Part shown: in pieces, positions 51,665 through 61,011 of the stretch
Layout of the letters: each line of letters begins with the position of its first letter
How positions within the stretch are numbered: position 1 is the stretch's first letter
Source of the DNA: Kordia sp. TARA_039_SRF
GTDB lineage: Bacteria; Bacteroidota; Bacteroidia; Flavobacteriales; Flavobacteriaceae
DNA length: 64,000 nt
Direction of reading: 5' to 3'
NCBI GenBank assembly: GCA_006383075.2
Contig: SMNH02000002.1
Location: 383,127-447,126 of the forward strand
The notes under the pieces: model-generated
Told to the model about the DNA's origin: nothing
Seen by the model: only the letters and a program-made list of their open reading frames with translations
The model's database searches: none
Position numbers and translations under genes: made by a program

Positions 51665-52420
51665 ATGAGTTCATTACAAGGAAAAATCGCCGTAGTTACT
51701 GGCGGTAATAGTGGAATTGGTTATGCTTCGGCTGCAAAATTAAAAGCAAATGGTGCTACCGTTATCATCACGGGAAGATCTGAAGAACGCGTTACAAAAG
51801 CCGCAAACGAATTAGGCGTATTGGGAATTGTAGCAGATGTTACTTCACTTAGCGCAACTGATAATTTGGTTGAAAAAGTAAAAAGTTTGCATGGAAATGT
51901 GGACATTTTATTTGTAAATGCTGGAATTTTCACACCAGCTCCTATCGGACAAATCACTGAGGAAGTATATGACACCCAATTCGGAATCAACGTAAAAGGT
52001 GCTATTTTTACCGTTGAAAAGTTTTTACCTATCCTAAATGATGGCGCATCTGTCATTAATTTATCATCAATTAATGCTTATACAGGAATGCCTAACACTG
52101 CAATTTATGCAGCTACGAAAGCCGCTTTAAATTCATTTACAAGAACGGCTGCTACAGAACTGGCTTCTAGAAAAATCCGTGTCAACGCTGTAAATCCTGG
52201 ACCAGTTGAAACGCCTATTTTTGCTAAAACCGGAATGCCTGAAGAACAGCTTAATGGCTTTGCTGCAGCTATGCAAGAGCGCATTCCATTAAAACGAATT
52301 GGAAAACCAGAAGATATTGCCAATTTGGTTGCCTTTTTAGCATCTGATGAAGCTTCTTTCATTACTGGTGGCGAATATAATGTTGACGGCGGAATGAATA
52401 TTAACCCTTTACTAAGCTAA
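51665..52420 (+). CDS. SDR-family oxidoreductase (glucose/3-oxoacyl reductase type)
   Basis: The protein has 251 residues. The cofactor motif TGGNSGIG begins at residue 12, NAG at about 90, and the active site is Ser in INLSSINAY plus YAATK near residue 150. The PG motif is NPGPVETP and the end NVDGGMN is typical. It reduces or oxidises a small carbonyl or alcohol with NAD(P)H. The TetR gene lies 74 bases downstream, and the promoter carries paired operators. A toxic aldehyde or ketone inducer would be plausible. Confidence 0.93.
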   Translation: MSSLQGKIAVVTGGNSGIGYASAAKLKANGATVIITGRSEERVTKAANELGVLGIVADVTSLSATDNLVEKVKSLHGNVDILFVNAGIFTPAPIGQITEEVYDTQFGINVKGAIFTVEKFLPILNDGASVINLSSINAYTGMPNTAIYAATKAALNSFTRTAATELASRKIRVNAVNPGPVETPIFAKTGMPEEQLNGFAAAMQERIPLKRIGKPEDIANLVAFLASDEASFITGGEYNVDGGMNINPLLS

Positions 52421-52446
52421 TAAGTAAGCATTACAGTATAAATACG

Positions 52447-52480
52447 TATTTTTGTAGCGATAGGTAATTACTATCGCTAC
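52447..52480 (+). promoter_or_regulatory. TetR promoter -7 box and 10-bp palindrome
   Basis: TATTTTTG (52447-52454) is an exact TAnnTTTG box. It is overlapped by GTAGCGATAG (52454-52463) and, seven bases on, its exact inverse CTATCGCTAC (52471-52480). The palindrome covers the predicted transcription start and differs from the GGAA-N6-TTCC sites. Confidence 0.6.
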
Positions 52481-52494
52481 AATTGTTTAAAATT

Positions 52495-53076
52495 ATGCCA
52501 AGAGTTAAGAAATTTGATGAAAAAGAAACCCTCAAAAAAGCTATGTGTTTGTTTTGGCGAAATGGCTTTCACGCAACTTCTATGCAGGATTTAGTGAATC
52601 ATTTAGGCATCAATCGTGCAAGTATTTACGATACTTACGGAGGAAAAAAAGAACTGTTCGACAAAGCCTTTGCACAATATAGAACAGAAAACAGAATGCA
52701 ATTAGAAGCATTTTTAAAGACACAAAACAGTGTCAAAACAGGATTTCGAAAACTATTTCAAAATGCTATTTCAGAAGCTATTTCTGACACAGAACGAAAA
52801 GGTTGTTTTGTGGTAAATGTTGCTACTGAATTAGTACCAAACGACGACGAAATGTTGAGCGTTATTCAAGAGAATAAAGTATATATAGAAGAAACCTTTA
52901 AAGCGTTTTTACAATCGGGAGTAAATTCAGGAGAAATTTCAGCAGATAAGAATATTCAAAACATCGCTTCACTCCTACACACTTTTTTGAATGGCTTAAA
53001 AATAGTTTCCAAAACAAATTTTGATGAAGAAAGCCTATTAAATTCAGTGGACACTATATTAACGTTATTAGATTAA
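52495..53076 (+). CDS. TetR-family transcriptional regulator
   Basis: The product has 193 residues from ATG 52495 (MPRVKKFDEKETLKKAM); an ATG at 52483 would add four residues. Its helix-turn-helix is CLFWRNGFHATSMQDLVNHL followed by GINRASIYDTYGGKKELF. The C-terminal ligand domain holds two Cys (CLFW, KGCFVVN). It most likely represses the upstream SDR gene through the GGAA-N6-TTCC/T sites. Confidence 0.93.
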   Translation: MPRVKKFDEKETLKKAMCLFWRNGFHATSMQDLVNHLGINRASIYDTYGGKKELFDKAFAQYRTENRMQLEAFLKTQNSVKTGFRKLFQNAISEAISDTERKGCFVVNVATELVPNDDEMLSVIQENKVYIEETFKAFLQSGVNSGEISADKNIQNIASLLHTFLNGLKIVSKTNFDEESLLNSVDTILTLLD

Positions 53077-53129
53077 AAAAACTACCCATTACTCTTATCG
53101 CAATGGTTTTATGGCGTCGCAACCCATGT

Positions 53130-53507
53130 TTATCTTTCTTTTCGATAAGTTAACGTACTTCCACGATTCAAATAACTCAACACCATCGTATCTTCTGAAT
53201 ATTCGAGCAAACCGTAAATAATTTCTTCTCCTTCGTTATTTTTCAAATGCAGATATTCAATACCATCTTTCTCCGTCAATTCATAGGCATACACACTGTT
53301 TGTTGCTGTTTCGGTTCCTTTGTAAAACATGATAAAGGTTCCGTCTTTTATTTCCACACCAGCATTTGCATCGCTTGTACTAATCCAACGTCCGTTATCC
53401 AAGCCAATTTCTGTGGTTTCTGAGGTGTTTTGAGTTTTCTTTTGATTGCTCTCGCAAGAAAAGAAAAAAGAAATAATAATGATAAATACAATAATTTTTA
53501 GTCTCAT
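53130..53507 (-). CDS. Small lipoprotein, unrecognised
   Basis: The product has 125 residues from ATG 53507. The longer frame from 53531 is rejected because its leader is not signal-like. The signal ends ISFFFSC-ESNQ. A beta-rich domain follows (RWISTSDANAGVEIKDGTFI, YAYELTEKDGIEYLHLKNNE, MVLSYLNRGSTLTYRKE). That pattern fits an 8-stranded lipocalin-like fold. It ends 53 bases after the convergent TetR gene. Confidence 0.82.
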   Translation of the reverse strand: MRLKIIVFIIIISFFFSCESNQKKTQNTSETTEIGLDNGRWISTSDANAGVEIKDGTFIMFYKGTETATNSVYAYELTEKDGIEYLHLKNNEGEEIIYGLLEYSEDTMVLSYLNRGSTLTYRKER

Positions 53508-53700
53508 GTAGAAGGATATTGTTGGCAACAAGATATTGATTTTTTACCACACAGATACTACAAAATAGTTGTACAATACTACTTTTTCACCATGCTAAAT
53601 TTAGGCATTTCACTCAAAAAACACTGAAAATCATAAAATTGGCAACGTTTTTGAAAATATATAATTCTATATTTACAACTTAGAAAACAACTTTTTCCCG

Positions 53701-55851
53701 ATGATACGACTTTCCTTTACGCTTAAAAAATACAGTGTAGCACTTTTATTTTTCATGATTTTCACATCAATCTATACACAAAATCCTGTACAAAAAGGAC
53801 AATGGTATATTATTGAAAGTTATCAAAAAGGACGTGTACTACAAGTACAACCGCCATACGAAAACAATGGTGTTGCTGTAACTTTAGCACAACGCACCAA
53901 TCAAAACAACCAACTTTTTCGCTTTGAAGAAATTGGTAATGGATTTTACATCATTCGTTCCAAAGAACAAAATAAAGTATTGGACATTCGTGGAGGAAGT
54001 CAGGAAAATAATGCAGTACTTCAAGTTTGGAATCAGGCAAATGTGGAAAATCAAAAATTCAAACTTAACCTTGCTACGGGAGACAATCAATATTACATCA
54101 CGGCAAAACACAGCAATAAGTCCATTTCCGCCGCAGCGGGATTCCCTATCGGAAGTACTATTGTTCAAAAATATGCTGACGGACTCGCCAATGCGATGTT
54201 TAAGTTTATACCGCAAAATTCACCAAAACCAAAACCTGTTGTAAAATCGACCAAACCAACGTTGCTTTCGCCTGCTTCGGGACAGGTTGTTGAAAATAAA
54301 AAAGGAAACAGTATACAATTTAGTTGGAATCGCGTCCCGAACGCTACTTCTTACCAGCTAATTGTACAGCATACCAATCAAAAAAACACATTATTTGATT
54401 ATGCAATAAACGGAACATCTTACAAATATGTCATTGCAAAACCTATTGATGCCAAACTTACAAAAGGCGATTGGAGATGGTGGATTCGCGCAAAAATAGG
54501 AAACAAATGGGGCGAATGGAGCAAACCCAATTTAATATCCTTCACAACGCCCATACGAGCAGACATTACATTGTACGCTCCGCAGACAAATGCTTTACTA
54601 GCAAATGGTAATGAAAATAAAAGAACGAGTTACACTTGGAATTTTGACTGGGCAGATGTACCCAATGCAGAACAATATGAAATTTACATCATACATCCCA
54701 ACGATAACAGAAAATCCTTTATCCTAAATACGCCTACGTCTAAATATCAATTAGTCCAGCGTCAACCTCGAACCAATACTGAGCTCAATGGTTGGAAATG
54801 GAAAGTGCGTGCTTTTATTAACGGTTCGTACCGAGAATGGTCTGCCACTAGAACTTTTAATGTAGCATCCGCAACGAAGAGGAATAAGCCAAAAACGCCG
54901 CCGCCAGTAGTTACGGATAATTTTAAAACGCAGAGCGCTGCTGATTTTAATAAAGCTCTAAAAAATAATTTTGCTTTTGAATTAACCAATAAAGTGAACA
55001 ACAGAAGTACCGCTTTGGGATTCAACGTGCAAAAAAAACATTTTAAAATGGGCGAATTTTTCAAAAATTGGCGTGTTAAATATGTACGACCTGGCATGTA
55101 TCAACTACAAGTTGAAATTGATGGTAAATTTTGGTCGCTAGCTTCGGAAGGGAATGAAAGAGGCGATGTAAAACTTGCGGTTGATGATAGAAATGATACA
55201 TATCAACTTTGGAAAATAGAACAACAATCAGACGGTTATTACAAAATTATAAATGTTGGAAATAAAAATAATGATAGAATTTACGCTGACACTCTTTTTT
55301 ACAACACCAAAAATGAGGACTTCTTTTTATCAGTTTGGAAACCTGAAAAATCTAAAAACGGGCGTTGGTATTTTGATGCCAAAAAACCTGTATATATTAA
55401 ACGAACGACCTTGGAAAGCAGAACGTTTGGTATGAATGCTCCCAACGGAAAGCGTGTTTGTTTAGCGTATGTATGGACATCTGATGCTACAGGACATTAT
55501 ACTTTGTCTTTTTGCAGGAATGATGAAAATACGCGTTTTAAATTTGAAAGAACGACCAATGGATTGTATATGATTAAAATAAAAACGTCAAATACAGTAG
55601 ACAAAAAATGGTTTTACCTAAACGAAAATTTAGAATTGCTTGAAATTGAAAAATACAAAGATGCACCTATCAATCGTGAATACGGAATGTATTGGAACAT
55701 CATCAACAAAGGAAATGGCGAATATTCCTTTCAAAATGTAGATACGAAAAGAGCGTGGGAATACAAAACGCGCAACTATGGAACGCAACGAGAATATATA
55801 GAATTCAACAAATTAGCGAATAAGCGAGAACAGTATTTTAAGTTGTATTAA
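53701..55851 (+). CDS. Large secreted protein with ricin-like trefoil and Fn3-like domains
   Basis: This 716-residue protein has a signal peptide ending SIYTQ. Residues 25-180 form a ricin-type beta-trefoil (GQWYIIESYQKGRVLQVQ, LFRFEEIGNGFYIIRSKEQN, DIRGGSQENNAVLQVWNQAN, QKFKLNL, YYITAKHSNKSI). Two Fn3-like domains follow (TLLSPASGQVVENKKGNSIQ, FSWNRVPNATSYQLIV; then ADVPNAEQYEIYIIHP), and the C-terminal third is again trefoil-like (VDTKRAWEYKTRNYG). No catalytic motif is seen. It could bind a glycan or host surface. It stands alone. Confidence 0.85.
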   Translation: MIRLSFTLKKYSVALLFFMIFTSIYTQNPVQKGQWYIIESYQKGRVLQVQPPYENNGVAVTLAQRTNQNNQLFRFEEIGNGFYIIRSKEQNKVLDIRGGSQENNAVLQVWNQANVENQKFKLNLATGDNQYYITAKHSNKSISAAAGFPIGSTIVQKYADGLANAMFKFIPQNSPKPKPVVKSTKPTLLSPASGQVVENKKGNSIQFSWNRVPNATSYQLIVQHTNQKNTLFDYAINGTSYKYVIAKPIDAKLTKGDWRWWIRAKIGNKWGEWSKPNLISFTTPIRADITLYAPQTNALLANGNENKRTSYTWNFDWADVPNAEQYEIYIIHPNDNRKSFILNTPTSKYQLVQRQPRTNTELNGWKWKVRAFINGSYREWSATRTFNVASATKRNKPKTPPPVVTDNFKTQSAADFNKALKNNFAFELTNKVNNRSTALGFNVQKKHFKMGEFFKNWRVKYVRPGMYQLQVEIDGKFWSLASEGNERGDVKLAVDDRNDTYQLWKIEQQSDGYYKIINVGNKNNDRIYADTLFYNTKNEDFFLSVWKPEKSKNGRWYFDAKKPVYIKRTTLESRTFGMNAPNGKRVCLAYVWTSDATGHYTLSFCRNDENTRFKFERTTNGLYMIKIKTSNTVDKKWFYLNENLELLEIEKYKDAPINREYGMYWNIINKGNGEYSFQNVDTKRAWEYKTRNYGTQREYIEFNKLANKREQYFKLY

Positions 55852-55882
55852 ATTCTGGTATTGATTTTTTTTTGAAAGAATT

Positions 55883-56110
55883 ATAGGATTACTGGCGTGA
55901 TTCTGAGTTTGGACTCGTTGCAAAGTCAAAACCCCGCATTTGCTATCGTTAATCAGTTCTTTTTTGTAGAATACATTCTTGAGCGAGCTCAACATTTTAA
56001 AAATAGGATTACTGGCGTGATCCTGAGTTTGGGTTCGTTGCAAAGTCAAAGCCCTGCATTTGCTATCGCAAATCAGTTCTTTTTTATAGAATACATTCTT
56101 GAGCGAGCTC
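55883..56110. repeat. Two-copy tandem repeat, 120-bp period
   Basis: ATAGGATTACTGGCGTGA begins at 55883 and again at 56003, and the following 108 bases match apart from about ten differences. The unit contains GAGTTTGGACTCGTTGCAAA, ATTTGCTATCG, AATCAGTTCTTTTTT and GAATACATTCTTGAGCGAGC. The second copy runs into the terminator of the tRNA gene. It is on the downstream side of tRNA-Pro. Confidence 0.85.
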
Positions 56111-56123
56111 AAATGTATTCTAT

Positions 56124-56151
56124 AAAAAAAGCCCTGCGGAAGCAAGGCTTT
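56124..56151 (-). terminator. Terminator of tRNA-Pro
   Basis: On the minus strand, AAAGCCTTGC-TTCC-GCAGGGCTTT is a near-perfect 10-bp stem followed by a T-tract, eight bases after the tRNA 3' end. Confidence 0.8.
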
Positions 56152-56158
56152 AATTTTG

Positions 56159-56233
56159 TCGGGGTGGCAGGATTCGAACCTGCGACCTCCGCGTCCCAAA
56201 CGCGGCGCGATAACCGGGCTACGCTACACCCCG
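56159..56233 (-). tRNA. tRNA-Pro (anticodon TGG)
   Basis: The minus strand folds as a complete cloverleaf: acceptor CGGGGTG / CACCCCG, D-arm GTAGCCCGGTTATCGC, anticodon stem-loop CCGCG-TTTGGGA-CGCGG, and T-arm AGGTTCGAATCCT. The anticodon TGG reads proline. Discriminator is A and no CCA is encoded. A terminator lies eight bases downstream, and a 13-base piece of its 5' end is repeated at 56281-56293. Confidence 0.95.
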
Positions 56234-56293
56234 AAAAGTGTTAAATTCTTAGTGTAGTTTATCTCGAGCAAAGTCGAGAGGCTACACCCCGAA
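56223..56293. repeat. 13-bp duplication of the tRNA-Pro 5' end flanking a hairpin repeat
   Basis: GCTACACCCCGAA occurs at 56223-56235, at the tRNA gene's 5' end and first flanking bases, and again at 56281-56293. Between them is the short hairpin repeat TCTCGAGCAAAGTCGAGA (56262-56279). Confidence 0.75.
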
Positions 56294-56392
56294 TTGGTTA
56301 CCCAAATTTGGACTGCAAATATATAGCTTTTCTTGAAACATAAAAGCAAAAACAATTTATTTTTTGAAAATAATTTTCATCAATAAATTACT

Positions 56393-56400
56393 TAATTTTG
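56393..56400 (+). promoter_or_regulatory. -7 box of udk
   Basis: TAATTTTG is an exact TAnnTTTG element 25 bases before the udk ATG at 56426. Confidence 0.45.
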
Positions 56401-56425
56401 TCCTGCAATTCAAAAGACAAACAAT

Positions 56426-57034
56426 ATGCTTATTATTGGTATTGGTGGCGGAACTGGAAGCGGAAAAACAACCGTTGTCAACGAAATTATCAAACAACTT
56501 CCTGAGAATGAAGTCGGGATTATTTCTCAAGATTCGTATTACAACGATACATCGCATTTAAGTTACGAAGAACGTACACGCATCAACTTTGATCATCCAC
56601 GTTCAATTGATTTTGACCTGATTTGTCAACATTTGCGCGAGCTTAAAAAAGGAAATCCTATCGATCAACCTGTTTATTCGTTTGTAAAACACAATCGCAC
56701 AGGCGATACCATTCATACCTTGCCAAGAAAAGTAATGATTGTGGAAGGCATTTTGATTCTTACAAATCCAGAATTGAGAGATATGTTTGATATCAAAATT
56801 TTTGTACATGCCGATTCTGACGAACGTCTTATCCGAAGAATCAAACGCGATATTACCCAACGTGGACGCGATATCGACGAAGTTTTAGCGCGATATCAAA
56901 CCACACTCAAACCGATGCATGAACAATTTATTGAGCCCACAAAAGAGTTCGCCGACATCATCATTCCAAACAATCGCTACAACACAGTCGCTGTCGATAT
57001 TGTTCGTACGATTATTAGTGAGCGATTAGCCTAA
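56426..57034 (+). CDS. udk: Uridine kinase
   Basis: The 202-residue enzyme phosphorylates uridine and cytidine. Its P-loop is GGTGSGKTTV; further marks are SQDSYYND, FDHPRSIDFDL, QPVYSFVKHNRT and FVHADSDERLIRRIKRD. It is the first gene of a udk-divIC-mutAB cluster that is conserved in Flavobacteriia. The start follows a -7 box closely. Confidence 0.94.
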   Translation: MLIIGIGGGTGSGKTTVVNEIIKQLPENEVGIISQDSYYNDTSHLSYEERTRINFDHPRSIDFDLICQHLRELKKGNPIDQPVYSFVKHNRTGDTIHTLPRKVMIVEGILILTNPELRDMFDIKIFVHADSDERLIRRIKRDITQRGRDIDEVLARYQTTLKPMHEQFIEPTKEFADIIIPNNRYNTVAVDIVRTIISERLA

Positions 57035-57080
57035 TATTTAGTACATTTACACATAAAAATTTTGCATCGCGTTCAAAAGC

Positions 57081-57389
57081 ATGAAACTAGAAAAGTTTAA
57101 AAACATATATATCATCACCTCTGCCATATTTATTATATGGATGCTCTTTTTGGATGCAAATTCGTGGTTTTACACACACAGAGAACTCAACAAGCAAATT
57201 GAGCTTTTAAAAGACGAAATTGCCACGCTAAAACGCGATATCAAAAAAGACAAAATAAGTATCAAACGTTTTTCGAACCCAGAAGAAATCGAAAAATACG
57301 CGCGTGTTCACTACTTTATGAAGAAAGAAAACGAAGAAATTTATATTATTGAATACGCCGATAGCCTAAAAACATCTGACAATGAGTAA
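57081..57389 (+). CDS. Septum formation initiator (DivIC/FtsB-like) protein
   Basis: The product has 102 residues: a single membrane segment near 10-25 (YIITSAIFIIWMLFLDA), then a coiled coil (RELNKQIELLKDEIATLKRD), then a conserved C-terminal EEIEKYARVHYFMKKENEEI. FtsB/DivIC proteins organise the division site. It overlaps the following mutase gene by eight bases. Confidence 0.9.
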   Translation: MKLEKFKNIYIITSAIFIIWMLFLDANSWFYTHRELNKQIELLKDEIATLKRDIKKDKISIKRFSNPEEIEKYARVHYFMKKENEEIYIIEYADSLKTSDNE

Positions 57390-58743
57390 TTCATTATTTG
57401 ACGAATTTGATTCCGTTTCCGCAGCACAGTGGAAACAAAAAATACAAGTCGATTTGAAAGGAGCCGATTACAACCAAACACTGGTCACGGCTACGCAAGA
57501 AGGCATTGACATCACTCCTTTTTACCATCGTGAAAATTTTGGAAACGTCCACAAAATCGCTACCAAAACCACCGAATGGAAAGTGACGCAACGCATTGTA
57601 GTGACTGATACTAAAGAAGCGAACACAAAAATAAAAGACATCTTACAACGAGGCGCAGAAAGCATTGTACTATTCATTACGGATGAAAAAATTGAGTTTG
57701 CAGATATTCTCGCGGATGTTGATATCAACGTGCCAATGCATGTCGAAATGGACTTTTTATCGGTTTCGTATTGTGAAACTGTTCACGCTTTCGCGAAAGC
57801 AAATGCAGCAAGTATCACGCTTGGAATTGATTTGATTGGAAACCTAGCGTCCACAGGAAATTGGTTCGATAATCTTACGTCAGATCATGAAGCATTAGCA
57901 GAAATCCTCAAGTTTGATGGTTTTAAAAGTGTATTAACTGTACGATTGGATGTCTACCAAAACGCAGGTGCAACCATGGTGCAACAATTGGCGTACGCGC
58001 TCGCGCATGTGAATGAATATTTGAATCATTACGGTGCTGCAATTGCAAATACCATCACGTTTAAAGTAACGGTTGGTTCGCATTATTTCTTTGAAATTGC
58101 CAAACTCAAAGCCTTGCGATTATTATGGAATACCTTGGCAAACGAATACAATGTTGCTGCTGACTGTATCATCATAGCATCTCCTTCTACGCGAAACAAA
58201 ACTTTGTACGATTACAATGTAAATATGCTCCGAACAACGACAGAATGTATGAGTGCTGTGTTAGGTGGCGCTGATTTTGTGTACAATCTTCCGTATGATG
58301 CCTTGTACCATCACACAAACGAATTTGGTGACCGCATTTCTCGAAATCAATTGCGTATTTTAAAAGATGAAAGCTATTTTGACAAAACGGACAATCCCAC
58401 AGAAGGCGCGTATTATATTGAAAGTATCACACAACAATTAGCCGAAAAAGCATTGGCACTTTTTAAAGATATTGAAGCGAATGGCGGATTCCTTAAGCAA
58501 CTAAAAGAAGGTACCATTCAGCGAAAAATAAAAGAAAATGCTGCCAAAGAGCAAGCGTTATTTGATGAAGGAAAAGAAGTCCTTTTAGGAACAAACAAAT
58601 ATCCAAATCCTGAAGATTGTATGAAAAACGATTTGGAAATTACGCCTTTTCTCAAAAAAGAAACACGCAAAGTGTTATTAGCACCTATTTTACCAAAAAG
58701 ACTCGCGGAAACGCTAGAAAAAGAACGACTTGACAATGAGTAG
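57382..58743 (+). CDS. mutA: Methylmalonyl-CoA mutase, small (alpha-like) subunit
   Basis: The protein has 453 residues and is shorter than the large subunit, as is usual for MutA. It has family features ([69 protein letters not shown]) but lacks a B12-binding domain, which is normal for the non-catalytic subunit. It precedes mutB with an eight-base overlap. The pair interconverts methylmalonyl-CoA and succinyl-CoA. Confidence 0.93.
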   Translation: MSNSLFDEFDSVSAAQWKQKIQVDLKGADYNQTLVTATQEGIDITPFYHRENFGNVHKIATKTTEWKVTQRIVVTDTKEANTKIKDILQRGAESIVLFITDEKIEFADILADVDINVPMHVEMDFLSVSYCETVHAFAKANAASITLGIDLIGNLASTGNWFDNLTSDHEALAEILKFDGFKSVLTVRLDVYQNAGATMVQQLAYALAHVNEYLNHYGAAIANTITFKVTVGSHYFFEIAKLKALRLLWNTLANEYNVAADCIIIASPSTRNKTLYDYNVNMLRTTTECMSAVLGGADFVYNLPYDALYHHTNEFGDRISRNQLRILKDESYFDKTDNPTEGAYYIESITQQLAEKALALFKDIEANGGFLKQLKEGTIQRKIKENAAKEQALFDEGKEVLLGTNKYPNPEDCMKNDLEITPFLKKETRKVLLAPILPKRLAETLEKERLDNE

Positions 58744-60862
58744 AAAAAATATTCAACATATCACGCTCAACCCAACTGCGAAAACGTTTGAAGATAAGCA
58801 AACAACAGCTTTCAACACCGCAGAAGATATCAAAGTACAATCGTCGTACAGCAAAGCAGCTATTGAAAACGTAGAACACCTGGATTTTGTGGCGGGAATT
58901 GCGCCCAATCTTCGCGGTCCGTATTCTACAATGTATGTACGCAGACCGTGGACGATTCGCCAATACGCTGGATTTTCAACGGCAGAAGAAAGTAACGCCT
59001 TTTACCGAAGAAATTTAGCTGCAGGACAAAAAGGCTTGTCCGTCGCGTTCGATTTGGCAACGCATCGCGGTTATGACAGCGACCACGAACGTGTAGTTGG
59101 TGATGTTGGAAAAGCAGGTGTTGCGATTGATTCGGTGGAAGACATGAAAATTCTCTTCGACCAAATTCCGCTTGATAAAATGTCGGTTTCCATGACCATG
59201 AATGGCGCTGTGTTACCCATTATGGCGTTTTATATTGTTGCTGCTGAAGAACAAGGCGTGAAACCTGAACAATTAGCAGGAACCATTCAAAATGATATTT
59301 TAAAGGAGTTTATGGTTCGAAATACCTACATATATCCGCCAACGCCTTCTATGAAAATTATTTCGGATATTTTTGAATATACTTCGGCAAACATGCCAAA
59401 ATTTAATAGTATCAGCATTTCTGGCTATCACATGCAAGAAGCTGGTGCTACCTGCGATATTGAACTCGCTTATACACTTGCAGATGGTTTGGAATACATC
59501 CGCAAAGGACTCGCTGCAGGCATGGATATTGATACCTTTGCACCTCGCCTATCGTTTTTCTGGGCAATTGGCATGAATCACTTTATGGAAATTGCCAAAA
59601 TGAGAGCCGCACGTATGTTGTGGGCAAAATTGGTAAAACAATTTAATCCAAAAAATCCAAAATCGTTGTCGCTTAGAACACATTGTCAAACCAGTGGTTG
59701 GAGTTTGACAGAACAAGATCCGTTTAACAATGTCGCTCGTACTTGTATAGAAGCAGCCGCAGCCGCTTTTGGCGGAACGCAAAGTTTGCATACCAATGCC
59801 TTAGATGAAGCCATTGCGTTACCCACAGACTTTTCGGCACGAATTGCTCGAAATACACAAATTTATCTTCAAGAAGAAACAAAAATTACCAAAACGGTAG
59901 ATCCATGGGCGGGAAGTTATTATGTGGAAAAATTGACACATGAAATCGCGCACAAAGCCATGAAACTCATTGAAGAAGTAGAAGAATTGGGCGGAATGAC
60001 CAAAGCGATTGAAGCGGGAATTCCGAAGATGCGTATTGAAGAAGCGGCAGCACGAAAACAAGCACGTATCGATTCTGGACAAGATGTGATTGTAGGCGTA
60101 AACAAATACCGACTCAAAAAGGAAGATCCGTTACATATTTTAGAAGTAGACAATCAAACTGTTCGCAATGCACAATTGAAGCGTTTGGACGAATTGAAAA
60201 AGAACCGAAACGCTTCCGAAGTCAAAGAAGCATTGGCAAAATTAACAGCCGCAGCAAAGTCCGGAGCAGAAAACCTCTTAGCATTAGCTGTTGACGCAGC
60301 GCGTAAACGTGCTACTTTGGGAGAAATTTCAGATGCTTTAGAAGCTGTTTTTGGAAGATATAAAGCACAAATTAAATCATTTTCAGGCGTGTATAGTAAA
60401 GAAATTAAAGACGATAGTTCATTCCAAAAGGCGAAGGAATTAGCGGCAAAATTTGCAGAAATGGAAGGTCGTCAACCGCGAATCATGATTGCTAAAATGG
60501 GGCAAGACGGACACGACCGTGGTGCCAAAGTTGTGGCAACAGGCTATGCCGATGTAGGTTTTGATGTAGACATCGGACCGTTATTCCAAACGCCTGCAGA
60601 AGCTGCCAAACAAGCCATGGAAAATGACGTGCATATTTTGGGCGTTTCTTCGTTGGCTGCAGGACATAAAACGCTCGTTCCACAAGTCATTTCGGAGTTA
60701 AAAAAATACGGACGTGAAGACATTATGGTAATTGTTGGTGGCGTAATTCCACATCAAGATTACGATTTCTTGTTTGAAGCTGGTGCCGTAGCTGTATTTG
60801 GTCCTGGAACTAAAATTAGTGAAGCCGCAATTCAGTTATTGGAGATTTTGATTGATGAGTAG
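58736..60862 (+). CDS. mutB: Methylmalonyl-CoA mutase, large subunit
   Basis: This 708-residue protein starts at ATG 58736 (MSRKNIQH); an upstream TTG at 58730 opens the longer frame. The barrel shows [20 protein letters not shown] and [16 protein letters not shown]. The C-terminal B12 domain carries the cobalamin ligand motif DGHDRGAKV, then GFDVDIG and [11 protein letters not shown]. It is catalytic and is the last gene of the operon before a near-perfect 18-bp terminator. Confidence 0.95.
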   Translation: MSRKNIQHITLNPTAKTFEDKQTTAFNTAEDIKVQSSYSKAAIENVEHLDFVAGIAPNLRGPYSTMYVRRPWTIRQYAGFSTAEESNAFYRRNLAAGQKGLSVAFDLATHRGYDSDHERVVGDVGKAGVAIDSVEDMKILFDQIPLDKMSVSMTMNGAVLPIMAFYIVAAEEQGVKPEQLAGTIQNDILKEFMVRNTYIYPPTPSMKIISDIFEYTSANMPKFNSISISGYHMQEAGATCDIELAYTLADGLEYIRKGLAAGMDIDTFAPRLSFFWAIGMNHFMEIAKMRAARMLWAKLVKQFNPKNPKSLSLRTHCQTSGWSLTEQDPFNNVARTCIEAAAAAFGGTQSLHTNALDEAIALPTDFSARIARNTQIYLQEETKITKTVDPWAGSYYVEKLTHEIAHKAMKLIEEVEELGGMTKAIEAGIPKMRIEEAAARKQARIDSGQDVIVGVNKYRLKKEDPLHILEVDNQTVRNAQLKRLDELKKNRNASEVKEALAKLTAAAKSGAENLLALAVDAARKRATLGEISDALEAVFGRYKAQIKSFSGVYSKEIKDDSSFQKAKELAAKFAEMEGRQPRIMIAKMGQDGHDRGAKVVATGYADVGFDVDIGPLFQTPAEAAKQAMENDVHILGVSSLAAGHKTLVPQVISELKKYGREDIMVIVGGVIPHQDYDFLFEAGAVAVFGPGTKISEAAIQLLEILIDE

Positions 60863-60923
60863 TTTTTTTAGAATCAAAATTCTAGAGTCAAGAGTCTAGA
60901 CTTTTTTAAATATCAACTTAAAA

Positions 60924-60963
60924 AAAACAGAAAAATAAAATCTTCATTTTATCTTTCTGTTTT
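60924..60963 (+). terminator. Terminator after mutB
   Basis: An 18-bp stem with one mismatch (AAAACAGAAAAATAAAAT at 60924-60941 with ATTTTATCTTTCTGTTTT at 60946-60963) and a CTTC loop. Confidence 0.75.
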
Positions 60964-61011
60964 CCGCGTGGGATTCCTAAAAATCTATATGTGTAGCTAT
61001 TTTAGCATTTT

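Larger units (their letters stand above)
55852..56158. other. 307-bp gap: two 120-bp tandem repeats and tRNA terminator
   Basis: No gene is supported. After a short AT stretch there are two tandem copies of a 120-bp unit at 55883-56002 and 56003-56110, then a hairpin at 56124-56151 that fits the tRNA terminator. The 128-residue minus-strand open frame over this region is produced by the repeat and the tRNA and is not considered a gene. Confidence 0.75.

Noticed and set aside
54762-55097. 111-codon frame antisense to the trefoil/Fn3 protein
   Set aside because: Shadow of a well-supported exported protein.
55883-56110. Possible CRISPR array
   Set aside because: Only two copies, 120-bp units with no short unique spacers between them, and no cas genes in the window.
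55813-56199. 128-codon open frame on the minus strand between the trefoil protein and tRNA-Pro
   Set aside because: It reads through the tRNA gene, its terminator and two copies of the 120-bp repeat, so its internal repeat is that of the DNA. There is no supporting promoter and no plausible protein pattern.
56159-56293. Integrated element at tRNA-Pro
   Set aside because: The duplicated piece is the 5' end of the tRNA, only 13 bases, and there is no integrase or cargo between the copies; I report the duplication but not an integrated element.
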